Source of the DNA: Pyrinomonadaceae bacterium MAG19_C2-C3
GTDB taxonomy: Bacteria > Acidobacteriota > Blastocatellia > Pyrinomonadales > Pyrinomonadaceae
Assembly (NCBI GenBank): GCA_024330265.1
Contig: JANDLT010000039.1
Coordinates: 1 to 47,050, forward strand
Direction: 5' to 3'
Length of the DNA: 47,050 nt
Of this stretch, positions 35,404 through 43,145 are shown one piece after another. The notes beneath the pieces were generated by a model, which saw nothing but the letters and a program-made list of their open reading frames with translations, searched no databases and was not told the origin of the DNA. How positions within the stretch are numbered: position 1 is the stretch's first letter; each line of letters starts with the position of its first letter. The translations under genes were made by a program, and so were the position numbers.

Positions 35404-35550
35404 AAACTTACCTCGCTCAATCTTTCAATCTCCATATCACCTGACGCGGATTATGCCGAACCCCGCGACCGCGCGCAAACCCAAGTTTGACGACCTCTCC
35501 GGCTAACCTCTAACATCCAACCTCTAACCTCTTAACACTTGGAGTCATAC

Positions 35551-36651
35551 ATGCTTCGTGCCGGTATCGTCGGACTGCCTAACGTCGGCAAGTCAACGCT
35601 TTTTAATGCCCTCACCGCTTCGGCGTCGGCTCTCGCCGCCAACTATCCGTTTGCGACGATTGAGCCGAACGTCGGGGTCGTTCCCGTTCCCGATGAACGC
35701 CTCGCCAAACTCGCGGCGGTCGTCAAAACGCCGACCATTATTCCCGCGACCGTCGAGTTCGTGGACATCGCCGGACTCGTGCGCGGCGCGTCGAAGGGTG
35801 AAGGCTTGGGCAATCAATTTCTCGCCAACATCCGCGAAACCGATGCGGTCGTGCAAGTCGTGCGCTGTTTTGAAGATGAAAACGTCATCCACGTCGAAGG
35901 CTCGGTTGACCCGCGCCGCGACATCGAAACCATCAATATCGAACTCGCCCTTGCCGATTTAGCGAGCATCGAAAAACGTCGTGACCGCGCGCAAAAGAAC
36001 GCCAAAGGCGGCAACAAAGAAGCCCTCGCCGAACTCGCCGTTATCGAAAAAATCTACCCGACACTCGCCGAAGGATTGCCCGCCCGCACCGTCGTCCTCA
36101 CCGATGACGAACGCTTAACCGCACGCACGCTTTTTCTTTTAACAACCAAGCCGACCATCTACGCCGCCAATGTTGACGAAGCGACGCTTGCCAACCCTGA
36201 CGATAACCCGCACGTTCAAACGGTACGCGAAATCGCCCAACAGGAAGCCGCCGAAGTCGTCCCGATTTGCGCCCACCTTGAAGCCGAACTCGTCGCCCTC
36301 GCCCCCGAAGAACGCAAAGATTATCTCGATTCGCTCGGCGTCACTTCGAGCGGCGTTGATGAACTCATCAAAAGCGCGTACCGCCTTCTCGGTCTGATGT
36401 CGTTCTTAACCGCCGGAGAAAAAGAAGCCCGCGCGTGGACTATCCCGAAAGGCACACGCGCTCCGCAAGCCGCCAGCGTCATCCACTCCGACATCGAACG
36501 CGGCTTCATCCGCGCCGAAATCGTTTCTTACGAAGACCTCGTGCGACTCGGCTCAACCACCGCCGCCCGCGAAGTCGGCTTGCTCCGCAGCGAAGGCAAA
36601 GAGTACGTGATGCAGGAAGGCGATGTCGTGAATTTCAGGTTCAACGTGTAG
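35551..36651 (+). CDS. ychF: YchF/Ola1-family nucleotide-binding protein
   Basis: A 366-residue P-loop protein from the ATG at 35551, with GGAG six bases upstream; four more upstream codons are less likely. It begins [16 protein letters not shown], has the switch region [22 protein letters not shown], and carries [12 protein letters not shown] where other GTPases have NKxD, which is the reason YchF prefers ATP. A coiled-coil insert ([22 protein letters not shown]) and the C-terminal TGS domain ([21 protein letters not shown]) are complete. Conserved in bacteria and linked to ribosome binding and oxidative stress responses. No partner gene is adjacent. Confidence 0.95.
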   Translation: MLRAGIVGLPNVGKSTLFNALTASASALAANYPFATIEPNVGVVPVPDERLAKLAAVVKTPTIIPATVEFVDIAGLVRGASKGEGLGNQFLANIRETDAVVQVVRCFEDENVIHVEGSVDPRRDIETINIELALADLASIEKRRDRAQKNAKGGNKEALAELAVIEKIYPTLAEGLPARTVVLTDDERLTARTLFLLTTKPTIYAANVDEATLANPDDNPHVQTVREIAQQEAAEVVPICAHLEAELVALAPEERKDYLDSLGVTSSGVDELIKSAYRLLGLMSFLTAGEKEARAWTIPKGTRAPQAASVIHSDIERGFIRAEIVSYEDLVRLGSTTAAREVGLLRSEGKEYVMQEGDVVNFRFNV

Positions 36652-36652
36652 G

Positions 36653-36729
36653 AAATAGTAGGCAGAGGGCAGTAGGCAGAAAAAACTGTCTTAAACTGCC
36701 TACTGCCCTCTGCCTACTGCCTACTATTT
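36653..36729. terminator. Long inverted repeat between convergent ychF and murein hydrolase genes
   Basis: The left arm (36653-36679: AAATAGTAGGCAGAGGGCAG and on) pairs with a right arm that carries one additional TAGGCAG unit (36696-36729), around a 16-base loop containing AAAAAACTGTCTTAAA. The repeat fills the whole gap, starting two bases after the ychF stop and ending at the other gene's stop. It should work as a bidirectional terminator, and its heptamer units suggest it arose by repeat expansion. Confidence 0.8.
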
Positions 36730-38348
36730 CAATTAAACCTGACATGCAAATGATTGTCGTGTCCGGCGGCGTGTTTGGTTAAGCCCGCGCTGATGAGGCG
36801 CGTGTCGTTAAATAAAACCATCGCGGTTGGAAACATCTCTTTGACGAGCAGCACGAGTTCGCGCGTTAAGGCGTGTGAATAGTTTGCCGCTCCGACGTTG
36901 GTTTGTTCTTCGATGCCGTTGTTGGTGAGCGGGCGAAAGTCCACGTCAATTCCTTTTTGATGACTCGCGTGCGGCGGGAACGCTCCGCCGTGACGACGGC
37001 TGATGTCGCCGACCGCGAGGCGCGGCGTGGCGTGGTGCGTCGCCCACGCTTCGGCGAGGGATTGGATACAACGAATCGTGCGCGCCCGCCCGTACTGGTC
37101 AGCCCCGCCGGGTTCGCGCCTGTACGTCGTAAAGCCTCTGCCTTCGGTGGGCAACAGCGTATCAACGCGCGTGCTGTCGTTCGATGCTCCGATGACGGGC
37201 GTGGGCGGAATCGCGGCGAGCAGTGCCTGATACGTTTCATCGGTCAAGACACCGTTTTGACTGATGCCGTGTTGAAGTTGAAAAGCTTTGAGGGCGGCTT
37301 CGGTGCGGGGTCCGAAGATGCCGTGTCCGCTCGTCGTTTCGGCGAGCGTCATGTAGCCGAGCGCGACGAGGCGCGATTGCAGACCGCGCACGACTGCTCC
37401 TTGTGAATCGCGTTTGATGCCTTCGTTTAATTGACGCAGCGCGGCTTGCGTCGCGGCATCGTAAGTTCCGTTTTCGGTGAGGGTGTTGTCGCCCTGAAAA
37501 TTCTTGAGCGCGTCTTCCGTCATGGGTCCGAACGTGCCTAAGCCGGATTCCATCTGCGCGCGTCGCAAGTAACCCAAATCAACAAGCTCGTTTTGCAGTT
37601 TTTCGACTTCCGCACCGCGCACGCCGCGCCGCAAAATCTCGCCCGTCCCTGTCGCCGCCGCCCCCAAACGAGCGCGCACTTTGTCCGCCGCTTCGCCGAC
37701 CGTAATCAGTCCGTCGCGGTCATGGTCGAGTCCGCGATTCTGATCATAAACCCGTGTCCCGCGTTTGAATAAAACGTGGTCGCTGCCCCGCCCTATCGCC
37801 GCCGGAAACAGCACCGCCATGTATGTGTCTTCGATTGTTTTCAAACGCCCGCGAAAAGGGGCAAAGTATTTGGCGACGAAATCAAGTTGTTGTTCGGCGG
37901 TCATCAGGGCGAGTTTGTCCGTCGTCGTGCCGAGTCCGCGTGCGGTCGCGGGCATAAACTGAATCAAGCCGACCGCTCCGCTTCCGGCGGCGTTCTTTAT
38001 TGACGGGCTAAACGTCGCACCGGATTCAAAGCTCATCACCGCCATCAAATAGTTTGGATTCGTGCCGAGACTGTCCGCGATTTGCATCACCCTGTCTTTG
38101 AATTCTTCGGTCACATTCGCGCTTCCCGGCACATCAACCATCACGATTTTGGCATCGGTTAAAGCGACACCGTTACTACCGGCATCACTACCGCCGCCGC
38201 CGCGCGTCGTGCTAAAACTCGCGCCCGCCGCGCCCTTCGTCACCGTCGTTTTAGAATTTGCCGCTTTAGGATTCGCGTGGCGTCGCTTCGTCCCACCCGC
38301 TTTCTTCGCCGTCGCTTTCGGACTGCCATTTTTCTTGGACGTAGCCAT
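36729..38348 (-). CDS. Murein hydrolase fusing a lytic transglycosylase, two PG-binding domains and an M74-like endopeptidase
   Basis: A 539-residue protein. Residues 1-60 are low complexity, rich in Lys, Ala, Thr and Gly, with no signal peptide. An SLT-type lytic transglycosylase domain follows (about 80-200) with catalytic Glu108 in VMSFESG and GLIQFMPATA. An EF-hand loop (Asp208, Asp210, Asp212, Glu219) comes next. Two peptidoglycan-binding repeats occupy about 240-308 and 313-380 (RGVRGAEVEKLQNELVDLGY; GAVVRGLQSRLVALGY). The C-terminus (about 405-539) resembles penicillin-insensitive murein endopeptidase, with GDISRRHGG, ASHQKGIDVD (His463, Asp470) and DNHLHVRF. One protein thus could cut both glycan strands and peptide cross-links. 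Absence of a signal peptide suggests release by another route, such as lysis, or an unusual export. Confidence 0.88.
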   Translation of the reverse strand: MATSKKNGSPKATAKKAGGTKRRHANPKAANSKTTVTKGAAGASFSTTRGGGGSDAGSNGVALTDAKIVMVDVPGSANVTEEFKDRVMQIADSLGTNPNYLMAVMSFESGATFSPSIKNAAGSGAVGLIQFMPATARGLGTTTDKLALMTAEQQLDFVAKYFAPFRGRLKTIEDTYMAVLFPAAIGRGSDHVLFKRGTRVYDQNRGLDHDRDGLITVGEAADKVRARLGAAATGTGEILRRGVRGAEVEKLQNELVDLGYLRRAQMESGLGTFGPMTEDALKNFQGDNTLTENGTYDAATQAALRQLNEGIKRDSQGAVVRGLQSRLVALGYMTLAETTSGHGIFGPRTEAALKAFQLQHGISQNGVLTDETYQALLAAIPPTPVIGASNDSTRVDTLLPTEGRGFTTYRREPGGADQYGRARTIRCIQSLAEAWATHHATPRLAVGDISRRHGGAFPPHASHQKGIDVDFRPLTNNGIEEQTNVGAANYSHALTRELVLLVKEMFPTAMVLFNDTRLISAGLTKHAAGHDNHLHVRFN

Positions 38349-38478
38349 AACATTTTCTCCTTGTGGGGATTATTCAGGGAATTGTTTTGGAGAGTCGCCG
38401 CAACATGAAGGGCGACGCGGGCGAGGCTAGGCAAGGTTGAAGCGTGAGGAAGGCGAAAGATTTATAGCGAGGTTTTTA

Positions 38479-38659
38479 ATACATTGGAAACTAACTGCTT
38501 TGACTTTATTGAATTGCCACTAGCTTCAGCTAGTGGAGAGAGTTTGCCAAAGTTTGTCGGCTTTAGCCGAATCATTCGGCTAAAGCCGACATCTTTTCTG
38601 CTTCTCCTATCCTCCAGCTTTAGCTGGAGGCAATTCAAACAACTTAATTTCCAATGTAT
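38479..38659. mobile_element. MITE-like element with TTA flanks and three hairpins
   Basis: Inverted ends ATACATTGGAAA (38479-38490) and TTTCCAATGTAT (38648-38659), flanked by TTA on each side, continuing imperfectly with TTGAATTGCC/GGCAATTCAA. Inside are three strong hairpins: CACTAGCT/AGCTAGTG, a 16-bp stem at 38556-38590 (GTCGGCTTTAGCCGAA) and CTCCAGCT/AGCTGGAG. It lies in the 546-base gap 38349-38894. The remainder of that gap has no credible gene; a TTGACA at 38782-38787 has no matching -10. Confidence 0.75.
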
Positions 38660-38894
38660 TTAAGAACTGAAAACTTGTGTCGAACCGACGAGACGATTAC
38701 GAAAGATGTTCTTTAAGGCAAGCGCGAGACGCGAAGTGTATCACCGATTTTACTCGACGATGAGCAATACAAAATGATGATTTGACATTGTGCGGAGACG
38801 GCGGAAAAAGATTGAGAGCGACCCGGCATCTAATTCATAACGCGCTTTATCATCCGAAATTGTCTCAACGACGCATATCTTTTTTTAAGATTTT

Positions 38895-39710
38895 ATGAAC
38901 ACCAAAGAACTTGCATATCTTTATGACCTGTATGTCGCTCCCGATTGGAACGAGCGTTTCGCCGCTCTGATTGACGAGCATGTTACGCTGCCCGAACGCG
39001 GGCGCGTGCTGTATATCGAAGCCGGAACGGGCGGACATGTCATCGAACTTAGCCAACGCGCCGGACTCGAAACCGAAGTCGTCGCCACCGATTCCGATGC
39101 CGAACGCCTCGCCCTCGCGGAAGCCAAAACAACGCTTATTGATGAAGGCGCGATGCCTGCGTTTCAACTCGGACAGCCCGATGTGTTGCCGTTTGATGAC
39201 AGTAACTTCGATGTCGTCATCGCCAACGCATCACTCGTCGCCGCCGATTTGCTGCCCGATATTTTGCGCGAGATGACGCGCGTCGCCGCACCGGGCGCGA
39301 CCGTCGCCGTCGCGTTTCCGTCGTACTCATCGTTCGGTGAATTTTATTCAATCTACTGGGAAGCCTTAGCAAGCACTGATGATTCATCACACGCGGGCAT
39401 CGTCGAATCTCTCATCGCCAAATTACCTTCCATCGCGCACATTGAACAACTCGCCGCCCGTGAAGGCTTGGACGAAATCCAAACGTGGACGAACAGAGAA
39501 GATTTTGAATTTGCATCGGGCGAGGAGTTTTTGCAAGCCCCGCTAATTCAAAATTTCCTCTCCGAAAGCTGGCTCGAATCCTTACCCGACGACGGCACGC
39601 GCGACCAAGCACGCGCCAATCTGATAAGCCTGATTGATGACGAACGCGCCGACGGAACTTGGTTGTTTTCCATCAAAGCCACATTACTCTCCGGCAAGCG
39701 GGGTGAATAA
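38895..39710 (+). CDS. Class I SAM-dependent methyltransferase-like protein
   Basis: A 271-residue soluble protein with a Rossmann-like order: motif I VLYIEAGTGGHVIEL, acidic end of strand two in VVATDSD, motif for the third strand LGQPDVLPFDDSNFDVVIANASL, and the GGTVAVAF-like strand VAAPGATVAVAFPSYSSFGEFY. These fit a class I methyltransferase of the type used on small molecules or quinones. The C-terminal third (about 165-271) is an acidic helical lid with no specific motif. The substrate cannot be guessed. The gene stands alone, convergent with the next gene across a shared terminator. Confidence 0.8.
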   Translation: MNTKELAYLYDLYVAPDWNERFAALIDEHVTLPERGRVLYIEAGTGGHVIELSQRAGLETEVVATDSDAERLALAEAKTTLIDEGAMPAFQLGQPDVLPFDDSNFDVVIANASLVAADLLPDILREMTRVAAPGATVAVAFPSYSSFGEFYSIYWEALASTDDSSHAGIVESLIAKLPSIAHIEQLAAREGLDEIQTWTNREDFEFASGEEFLQAPLIQNFLSESWLESLPDDGTRDQARANLISLIDDERADGTWLFSIKATLLSGKRGE

Positions 39711-39724
39711 GTCTTCGTAAAACA

Positions 39725-39757
39725 GAAGCCCCGCACATGATTCATGCGCGGGGCTTC
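39725..39757. terminator. Bidirectional terminator between methyltransferase and glycine-zipper genes
   Basis: A 10-bp stem GAAGCCCCGC/GCGGGGCTTC, extended by an inner CATG/CATG pairing, starting 15 bases after the methyltransferase stop and ending 28 bases before the stop of the convergent gene. The GC-rich stem fits a shared terminator, although the U-tract is weak on both strands. Confidence 0.8.
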
Positions 39758-39784
39758 GTCATCCGTTGACCTGTCGAGCCGGGA

Positions 39785-40453
39785 TTATCGAGGTGAACCG
39801 GAACGCACGCGGAGTTCCGAACCGCGCGGCAGTTCGAGGTCATCTCTGCCCTGTGCATAGACCGAACCCGCGCCCGCGCCCGCGCCGACGATCGCGCCGA
39901 TGGCAGCACCTTTGCCGCCGCCCGCAATCGCGCCGATGAGCGCGCCAACGCCCGTGCCGACCGCCGCGCGTTCACCCGTGCGGCGCGTCTGACTCTTTTC
40001 GTTTTCAACATTGCCTTCATTGTCAACGCGCGTATCGCCGTCGGCATCGCTCACGCTTTCGACGAATCCGGCAAAGCGGTAAGTCTGTCCGTTGAACCGA
40101 ATGCGGTCAAAAGCCAAATTCATTTCGGTACGTCCTTGGATGCGTCCCGAACGATTGAGACTGGCGACGTAGCCTTCGATAACCGCTCCGTCAAAGCGTG
40201 AGTTGTCGCGCACCGTCACGGTAAAGCGGTCGCTGACCTGCGCGGTTTTCGATGACAGACTGTCGTTCAACACGCCGCTTAAAGTCGTACCGTTGGGAAC
40301 GAGAAAAGTGTTTGCAGTGTTGGCGCGACGGGCGACGGGGCGGCGCGTTGTCCGGCGACGGGTTTGCGCCGCCGTGTCATCAATCAAAATAGTTCCCGAT
40401 GCGGCAAAGGCGAGCGTCAAAGCCAAAGCACCGATTTTCTTAAAACGAATCAT
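39785..40453 (-). CDS. Secreted glycine-zipper protein
   Basis: About 222 residues from the ATG at 40453, which has AAGGAG eight bases upstream; the 31 further upstream codons are therefore dismissed. A signal peptide (KKIGALALTLAFAASGTILI) is followed by a basic stretch (RRRTTRRPVARRAN), a beta-rich region (FLVPNGTTLSGVLNDSLSSK, DRFTVTVRDNSRFDGAVIEG) and a C-terminal glycine zipper (VGTGVGALIGAIAGGG, AIGAIVGAGAGAG). Glycine zippers often insert into or stabilise the outer membrane. The beta region resembles TrbI-like or surface-layer-associated folds, but I do not recognise the family with confidence. Likely envelope-localised. Confidence 0.78.
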   Translation of the reverse strand: MIRFKKIGALALTLAFAASGTILIDDTAAQTRRRTTRRPVARRANTANTFLVPNGTTLSGVLNDSLSSKTAQVSDRFTVTVRDNSRFDGAVIEGYVASLNRSGRIQGRTEMNLAFDRIRFNGQTYRFAGFVESVSDADGDTRVDNEGNVENEKSQTRRTGERAAVGTGVGALIGAIAGGGKGAAIGAIVGAGAGAGSVYAQGRDDLELPRGSELRVRSGSPR

Positions 40454-40788
40454 TTTTATATTCTCCTTCGATAGTGATGTTCGTGATGCACCGAAAACAA
40501 GAGTCGGCGCGAAACCTCTCAAGCCGTAAAGCAATCCGGCTGCCATTCACGGATTGAGATGCCGCGAGGCGATTTGAAAGCAGCTTAAAGCACGGAAATC
40601 TCCCTGTATATTGTGCTTTTTAACCCGAAATAACAATCGCAAAATTCGCTTCAACATGAATGCCGGAAGGCACTCCATAAACACGTTTTCGTAAGCCGCC
40701 AGCGTCCATTTGGTGCAACACCGCAATCAACTTTACAGCCGCATTCGCTATCACGTTTTAGACAGAAGCAATCGAGAAACAGCGCGCC

Positions 40789-40816
40789 TTGACAAACTTG
40801 TTTGAGAACTTATGCT
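40789..40816 (+). promoter_or_regulatory. Sigma-70-type promoter for dps
   Basis: TTGACA at 40789-40794 and TATGCT at 40811-40816 with a 16-base spacer, about 60 bases before the dps ATG. Transcription would begin near 40823. The wider 424-base gap 40454-40877 has no gene; it also contains a 7-bp stem AAAGCAC/GTGCTTT (40587-40619) followed by T residues, possibly a terminator on the plus strand. Confidence 0.6.
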
Positions 40817-40877
40817 TGGAATCAAAGCCACCGCATTTGCATCTAAACACCACTTAAATTGAAGGAGAACAATCATT

Positions 40878-41411
40878 ATGGCAACACCGAAAAAAAGCAT
40901 TGCAGCGGAAGCCCACGCGATGCCGATTGACATCGGGATTACCGAAAAAGACCGCGCGAAAATCGCCGAAGGTCTTTCGCGGCTGCTCGCCGATTCTTAC
41001 ACGCTCTATCTGACCACACACAACTTTCACTGGAACGTCACGGGTCCGATGTTTCAAACCTTGCACGTCATGTTTGAAGCACAATACACGGAACTTGCGA
41101 CCGCGATTGACACGATTGCCGAACGCATACGCGCCCTCGGTTATCCCGCCCCCGCGACGTTCGTTGAATTTCAACGCCTGACTTCTATTCAACAACCCGA
41201 AGGCGTGCCTTCGGCAGACGAGATGATTCGCGTTCTCGTCGAAAGTCATCAAACATGCGTCCGCACATCGCGTTCACTTTTCCCCCATGTCACCGAAGCC
41301 CACGACGAACCGACCGCCGACATGGTGACGGAACGTATGCAAGTCCACGAGAAAACCGCGTGGATGCTGCGAAGTCTTCTGGCACATACCGAAACGCCGA
41401 AGGGTGCATAG
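40878..41411 (+). CDS. dps: Dps-family ferritin-like DNA-protection protein
   Basis: A 177-residue protein of the Dps family that forms a 12-mer, oxidises and stores iron, and shields DNA from hydroxyl radicals. Ferroxidase residues have the expected spacing: His51 and His63 in NFHWNVTGPMFQTLHVMF, then Asp78 and Glu82 in AIDTIAERIRAL. The N-terminal tail (MATPKKSIAAEAH) carries few lysines. AGGAGA lies nine bases upstream of the ATG, and a TTGACA/TATGCT promoter precedes it. Stress control by PerR/OxyR is common for the family, but no operator was recognised. A strong hairpin follows the gene. Confidence 0.95.
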   Translation: MATPKKSIAAEAHAMPIDIGITEKDRAKIAEGLSRLLADSYTLYLTTHNFHWNVTGPMFQTLHVMFEAQYTELATAIDTIAERIRALGYPAPATFVEFQRLTSIQQPEGVPSADEMIRVLVESHQTCVRTSRSLFPHVTEAHDEPTADMVTERMQVHEKTAWMLRSLLAHTETPKGA

Positions 41412-41426
41412 AACGAGTTTTGTATT

Positions 41427-41487
41427 AACACGAAAGCCATGAAGGAAACATTCTCAATGAGAATGTTTCCTTCATGGCTTTCGTGTT
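41427..41487. terminator. Perfect 30-bp hairpin after dps
   Basis: The arms (AACACGAAAGCCATGAAGGA and ten more bases) are perfectly complementary over 30 bp with a single central base, so the practical loop is 3-5 bases. It is followed by TTTTC on the plus strand and ends 13 bases before the stop of the convergent PIN toxin gene. It should terminate both transcripts. Its length and sequence suggest it comes from a dispersed palindrome rather than an ordinary terminator. Confidence 0.85.
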
Positions 41488-41500
41488 TTCGATGTCCGCT

Positions 41501-41905
41501 TTAACTTCTCAACAAAGCATTGAAACCTGCTTGCACAAAATCAACGTCCGCCGTCAGTGCGTCCATCACGCCTTCACGCCGCATCACGACAAACGATACG
41601 CAATCAACCAAGCCCCAAGTTTTGTCCGTATATTTCGCATATAAGTCGAACGCTTCACGCAGTAAATCTTCGTCAACATTGACGATTCTCATTTCTTCGG
41701 AGTCAAAAAAACTCTGTATAGTTTTAACCGCTTCCGGCTTTCTCCGACGCGCGAGAAAGTTTCCAATCTCAAGCAGGACTGCGCTTGTCGTCAACAATAA
41801 ATACCCGTTGTATTGCTTTGCGAGGGCGACGGCTTCATCATGTTGAGCATCATCCGGGCTGACATAAGCGACGACATACGAAGTATCAACGAAGATTTCA
41901 GTCAA
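41501..41905 (-). CDS. vapC: PIN-domain toxin (VapC-like ribonuclease)
   Basis: A 134-residue PIN domain. The acidic site residues are Asp7 (FVDTSYVV), Glu46 (LLEIGNF), Asp101 (LVDCVSF) and Asp120/Asp122 (TADVDF), as in VapC toxins that cut tRNA or rRNA using magnesium. Its ATG overlaps the end of the antitoxin gene by eight bases (ATGACTGA), the usual arrangement. Complete and apparently intact. Confidence 0.9.
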   Translation of the reverse strand: MTEIFVDTSYVVAYVSPDDAQHDEAVALAKQYNGYLLLTTSAVLLEIGNFLARRRKPEAVKTIQSFFDSEEMRIVNVDEDLLREAFDLYAKYTDKTWGLVDCVSFVVMRREGVMDALTADVDFVQAGFNALLRS

Positions 41906-42125
41906 AGCTTTTTTCTCCGCTTAAATACAAGTCAATATTTTGTGAAGCATCCGGCGGTAAATCAATTTCGATTTCTGCTAGGCGTTCAAAGAAAGTCCGC
42001 CTGTCGGTTTTACTTTTGTCCGATATTTCTTCCTTCGCAAAACTTTCCAGAAGTCTATTTACTTCTTCCAAACGCTCATCGGGAACGCGCTCAATTTTTG
42101 CCATCAGTTCTTCGCGTGAAATCAT
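41898..42125 (-). CDS. Probable antitoxin of the PIN toxin
   Basis: A 75-residue acidic protein from the ATG at 42125, with AAAGGAGTG eight bases upstream; the 49 upstream codons run into the GNAT gene and are dismissed. The N-terminus (MISREELMAKIERVPDERLEEVNRLLESF) is a helical region like that of short addiction-module antitoxins, and the C-terminal half (FFERLAEIEIDLPPDAS) is likely the toxin-binding tail. No clear DNA-binding fold is identified. The call rests mainly on size and overlap with the PIN gene. Confidence 0.75.
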   Translation of the reverse strand: MISREELMAKIERVPDERLEEVNRLLESFAKEEISDKSKTDRRTFFERLAEIEIDLPPDASQNIDLYLSGEKSFD

Positions 42126-42148
42126 AATCAACACTCCTTTCACCGTCT

Positions 42149-42604
42149 CTACTTTACTTCCCGCCACATCACATAGTGCATTCCAATCGGCTGGATGTCG
42201 AAGGGTTCGCCGCGTGTTTGAAAGCCGTAAGCCTGATAAAACTCGACCGCCACGAGGCGCGCATTGCACCACAAAAGCACGTCGCCATTCGCGCGAACAT
42301 GCTCAATGCACGCGGTTAAAATCTTGCCGCCCAAGCCTATGCGTCTGACTTTTTCCGCCGTCGCCATGCCACGCAGACGCCACGACTTCGACGCACGCAC
42401 CGTCGCTTCATCATCGGGCATCGGTTCACGGTGAATCGTCGCAATGCCGACGACTTCATCATCAAGCATCGCTCCGTAGTGCGCCGCTTCCGGTGCGTCG
42501 TCGCCGGGATAAACGAGTTCGGCGGCGGGTTTATCGGGACGCAAAACGAGGTGGCGAAGCGGGCGCGTTTCATCGGCGGCGATACGTTTGATGGTGATGT
42601 TCAT
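42149..42604 (-). CDS. GNAT-family N-acetyltransferase
   Basis: A 151-residue protein from the ATG at 42604; three earlier codons are possible. The fold order is normal: strand with AHYGAMLDDEVVGIATIHRE, then SWRLRGMATAEKVRRIGLGGKIL, which holds the acetyl-CoA pyrophosphate loop (variant of RxxGxG), and the last part WCNARLVAVEFYQAYGFQTRGEPF. It ends HYVMWREVK. These enzymes acetylate small amines or protein amines; the substrate is unknown. A MITE-like element begins 17 bases upstream of the start, so the native promoter has probably been displaced. Confidence 0.88.
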   Translation of the reverse strand: MNITIKRIAADETRPLRHLVLRPDKPAAELVYPGDDAPEAAHYGAMLDDEVVGIATIHREPMPDDEATVRASKSWRLRGMATAEKVRRIGLGGKILTACIEHVRANGDVLLWCNARLVAVEFYQAYGFQTRGEPFDIQPIGMHYVMWREVK

Positions 42605-42621
42605 CTTGCACAAAGCTCTAA

Positions 42622-42798
42622 GAGCGTGTCTGAAAAGTCAGAATGAATAAATCAGGCAATATCCTTACTTTTATGTCATTAGGTAAAAACTTGGTGAAAA
42701 ACCTACAGAAACAGGGCTTTTGGCTTGTTATGCTTTTTGTCGTTAAGACAACTCAAGCCCAATGTTTTCAGGCTTTTTAAGACTTTTCAGACACGCTC
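42622..42798. mobile_element. MITE-like element with TAA flanks, directly upstream of the GNAT gene
   Basis: Perfect 18-bp terminal inverted repeats GAGCGTGTCTGAAAAGTC (42622-42639) and the complement (42781-42798), flanked by TAA on both sides (42619-42621, 42799-42801). The interior has no coding frame. The first eight bases of the tip match those of the element at 15132-15340. With the TTATCCACGAAT palindrome at 42850 it fills the 349-base gap 42605-42953, leaving little room for a native promoter. Confidence 0.85.
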
Positions 42799-42849
42799 TA
42801 AGGTGCGCGGTTGTGTTATTTGAAGCCATCTCAAAATTGTTTTAGGAAG

Positions 42850-42921
42850 GTATCCACGAAGTACACGAATCAACACGAAAAGAAGAATCAAGATTTTAAT
42901 GTGTTTCGTGTGCTTCGTAAG
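42850..42921. repeat. Dispersed imperfect palindrome, copy 5 (shorter)
   Basis: GTATCCACGAAGTACACGAA on the left is mirrored by GTTTCGTGTGCTTCGTAA on the right. This copy is shorter and more diverged than the other four, and the CCGGATTT core is replaced by AAGAATCAAGATTT. Confidence 0.8.
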
Positions 42922-42953
42922 TTCTGCTTATACCGTTTCCGCTTGTGTCATCG

Positions 42954-43145
42954 TTATTCGCTTAATCCGGCTTTGTTTTCGGTTTGCGCGCTGGCTTCTA
43001 CGACTTGACCCGATTTGATGAATCGTCGCCGTTCTTGAAGTTTGAACACGAGTGCGATTTTCTGCTCGAACGTCAGCGACGCTAGTGCGCGGCGATGATT
43101 TTTCTTTTGTTCAAGAATTTCGGTGATGTCCGGGTAAGTTTTCAC
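42954..43145 (-). CDS. Small basic protein, probable partner of the upstream nucleotidyltransferase
   Basis: A 63-residue protein starting at GTG, which overlaps the stop of the nucleotidyltransferase gene as GTGA. The sequence (MKTYPDITEILEQKKNHRRA, LASLTFEQKIALVFKLQERR) is two amphipathic helices, basic and without cysteine. Such short proteins are, as far as I recall, found next to similar nucleotidyltransferase genes, so the pairing is probably functional. Whether it is an antitoxin, a chaperone-like partner or a substrate is unknown. Confidence 0.7.
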   Translation of the reverse strand: MKTYPDITEILEQKKNHRRALASLTFEQKIALVFKLQERRRFIKSGQVVEASAQTENKAGLSE

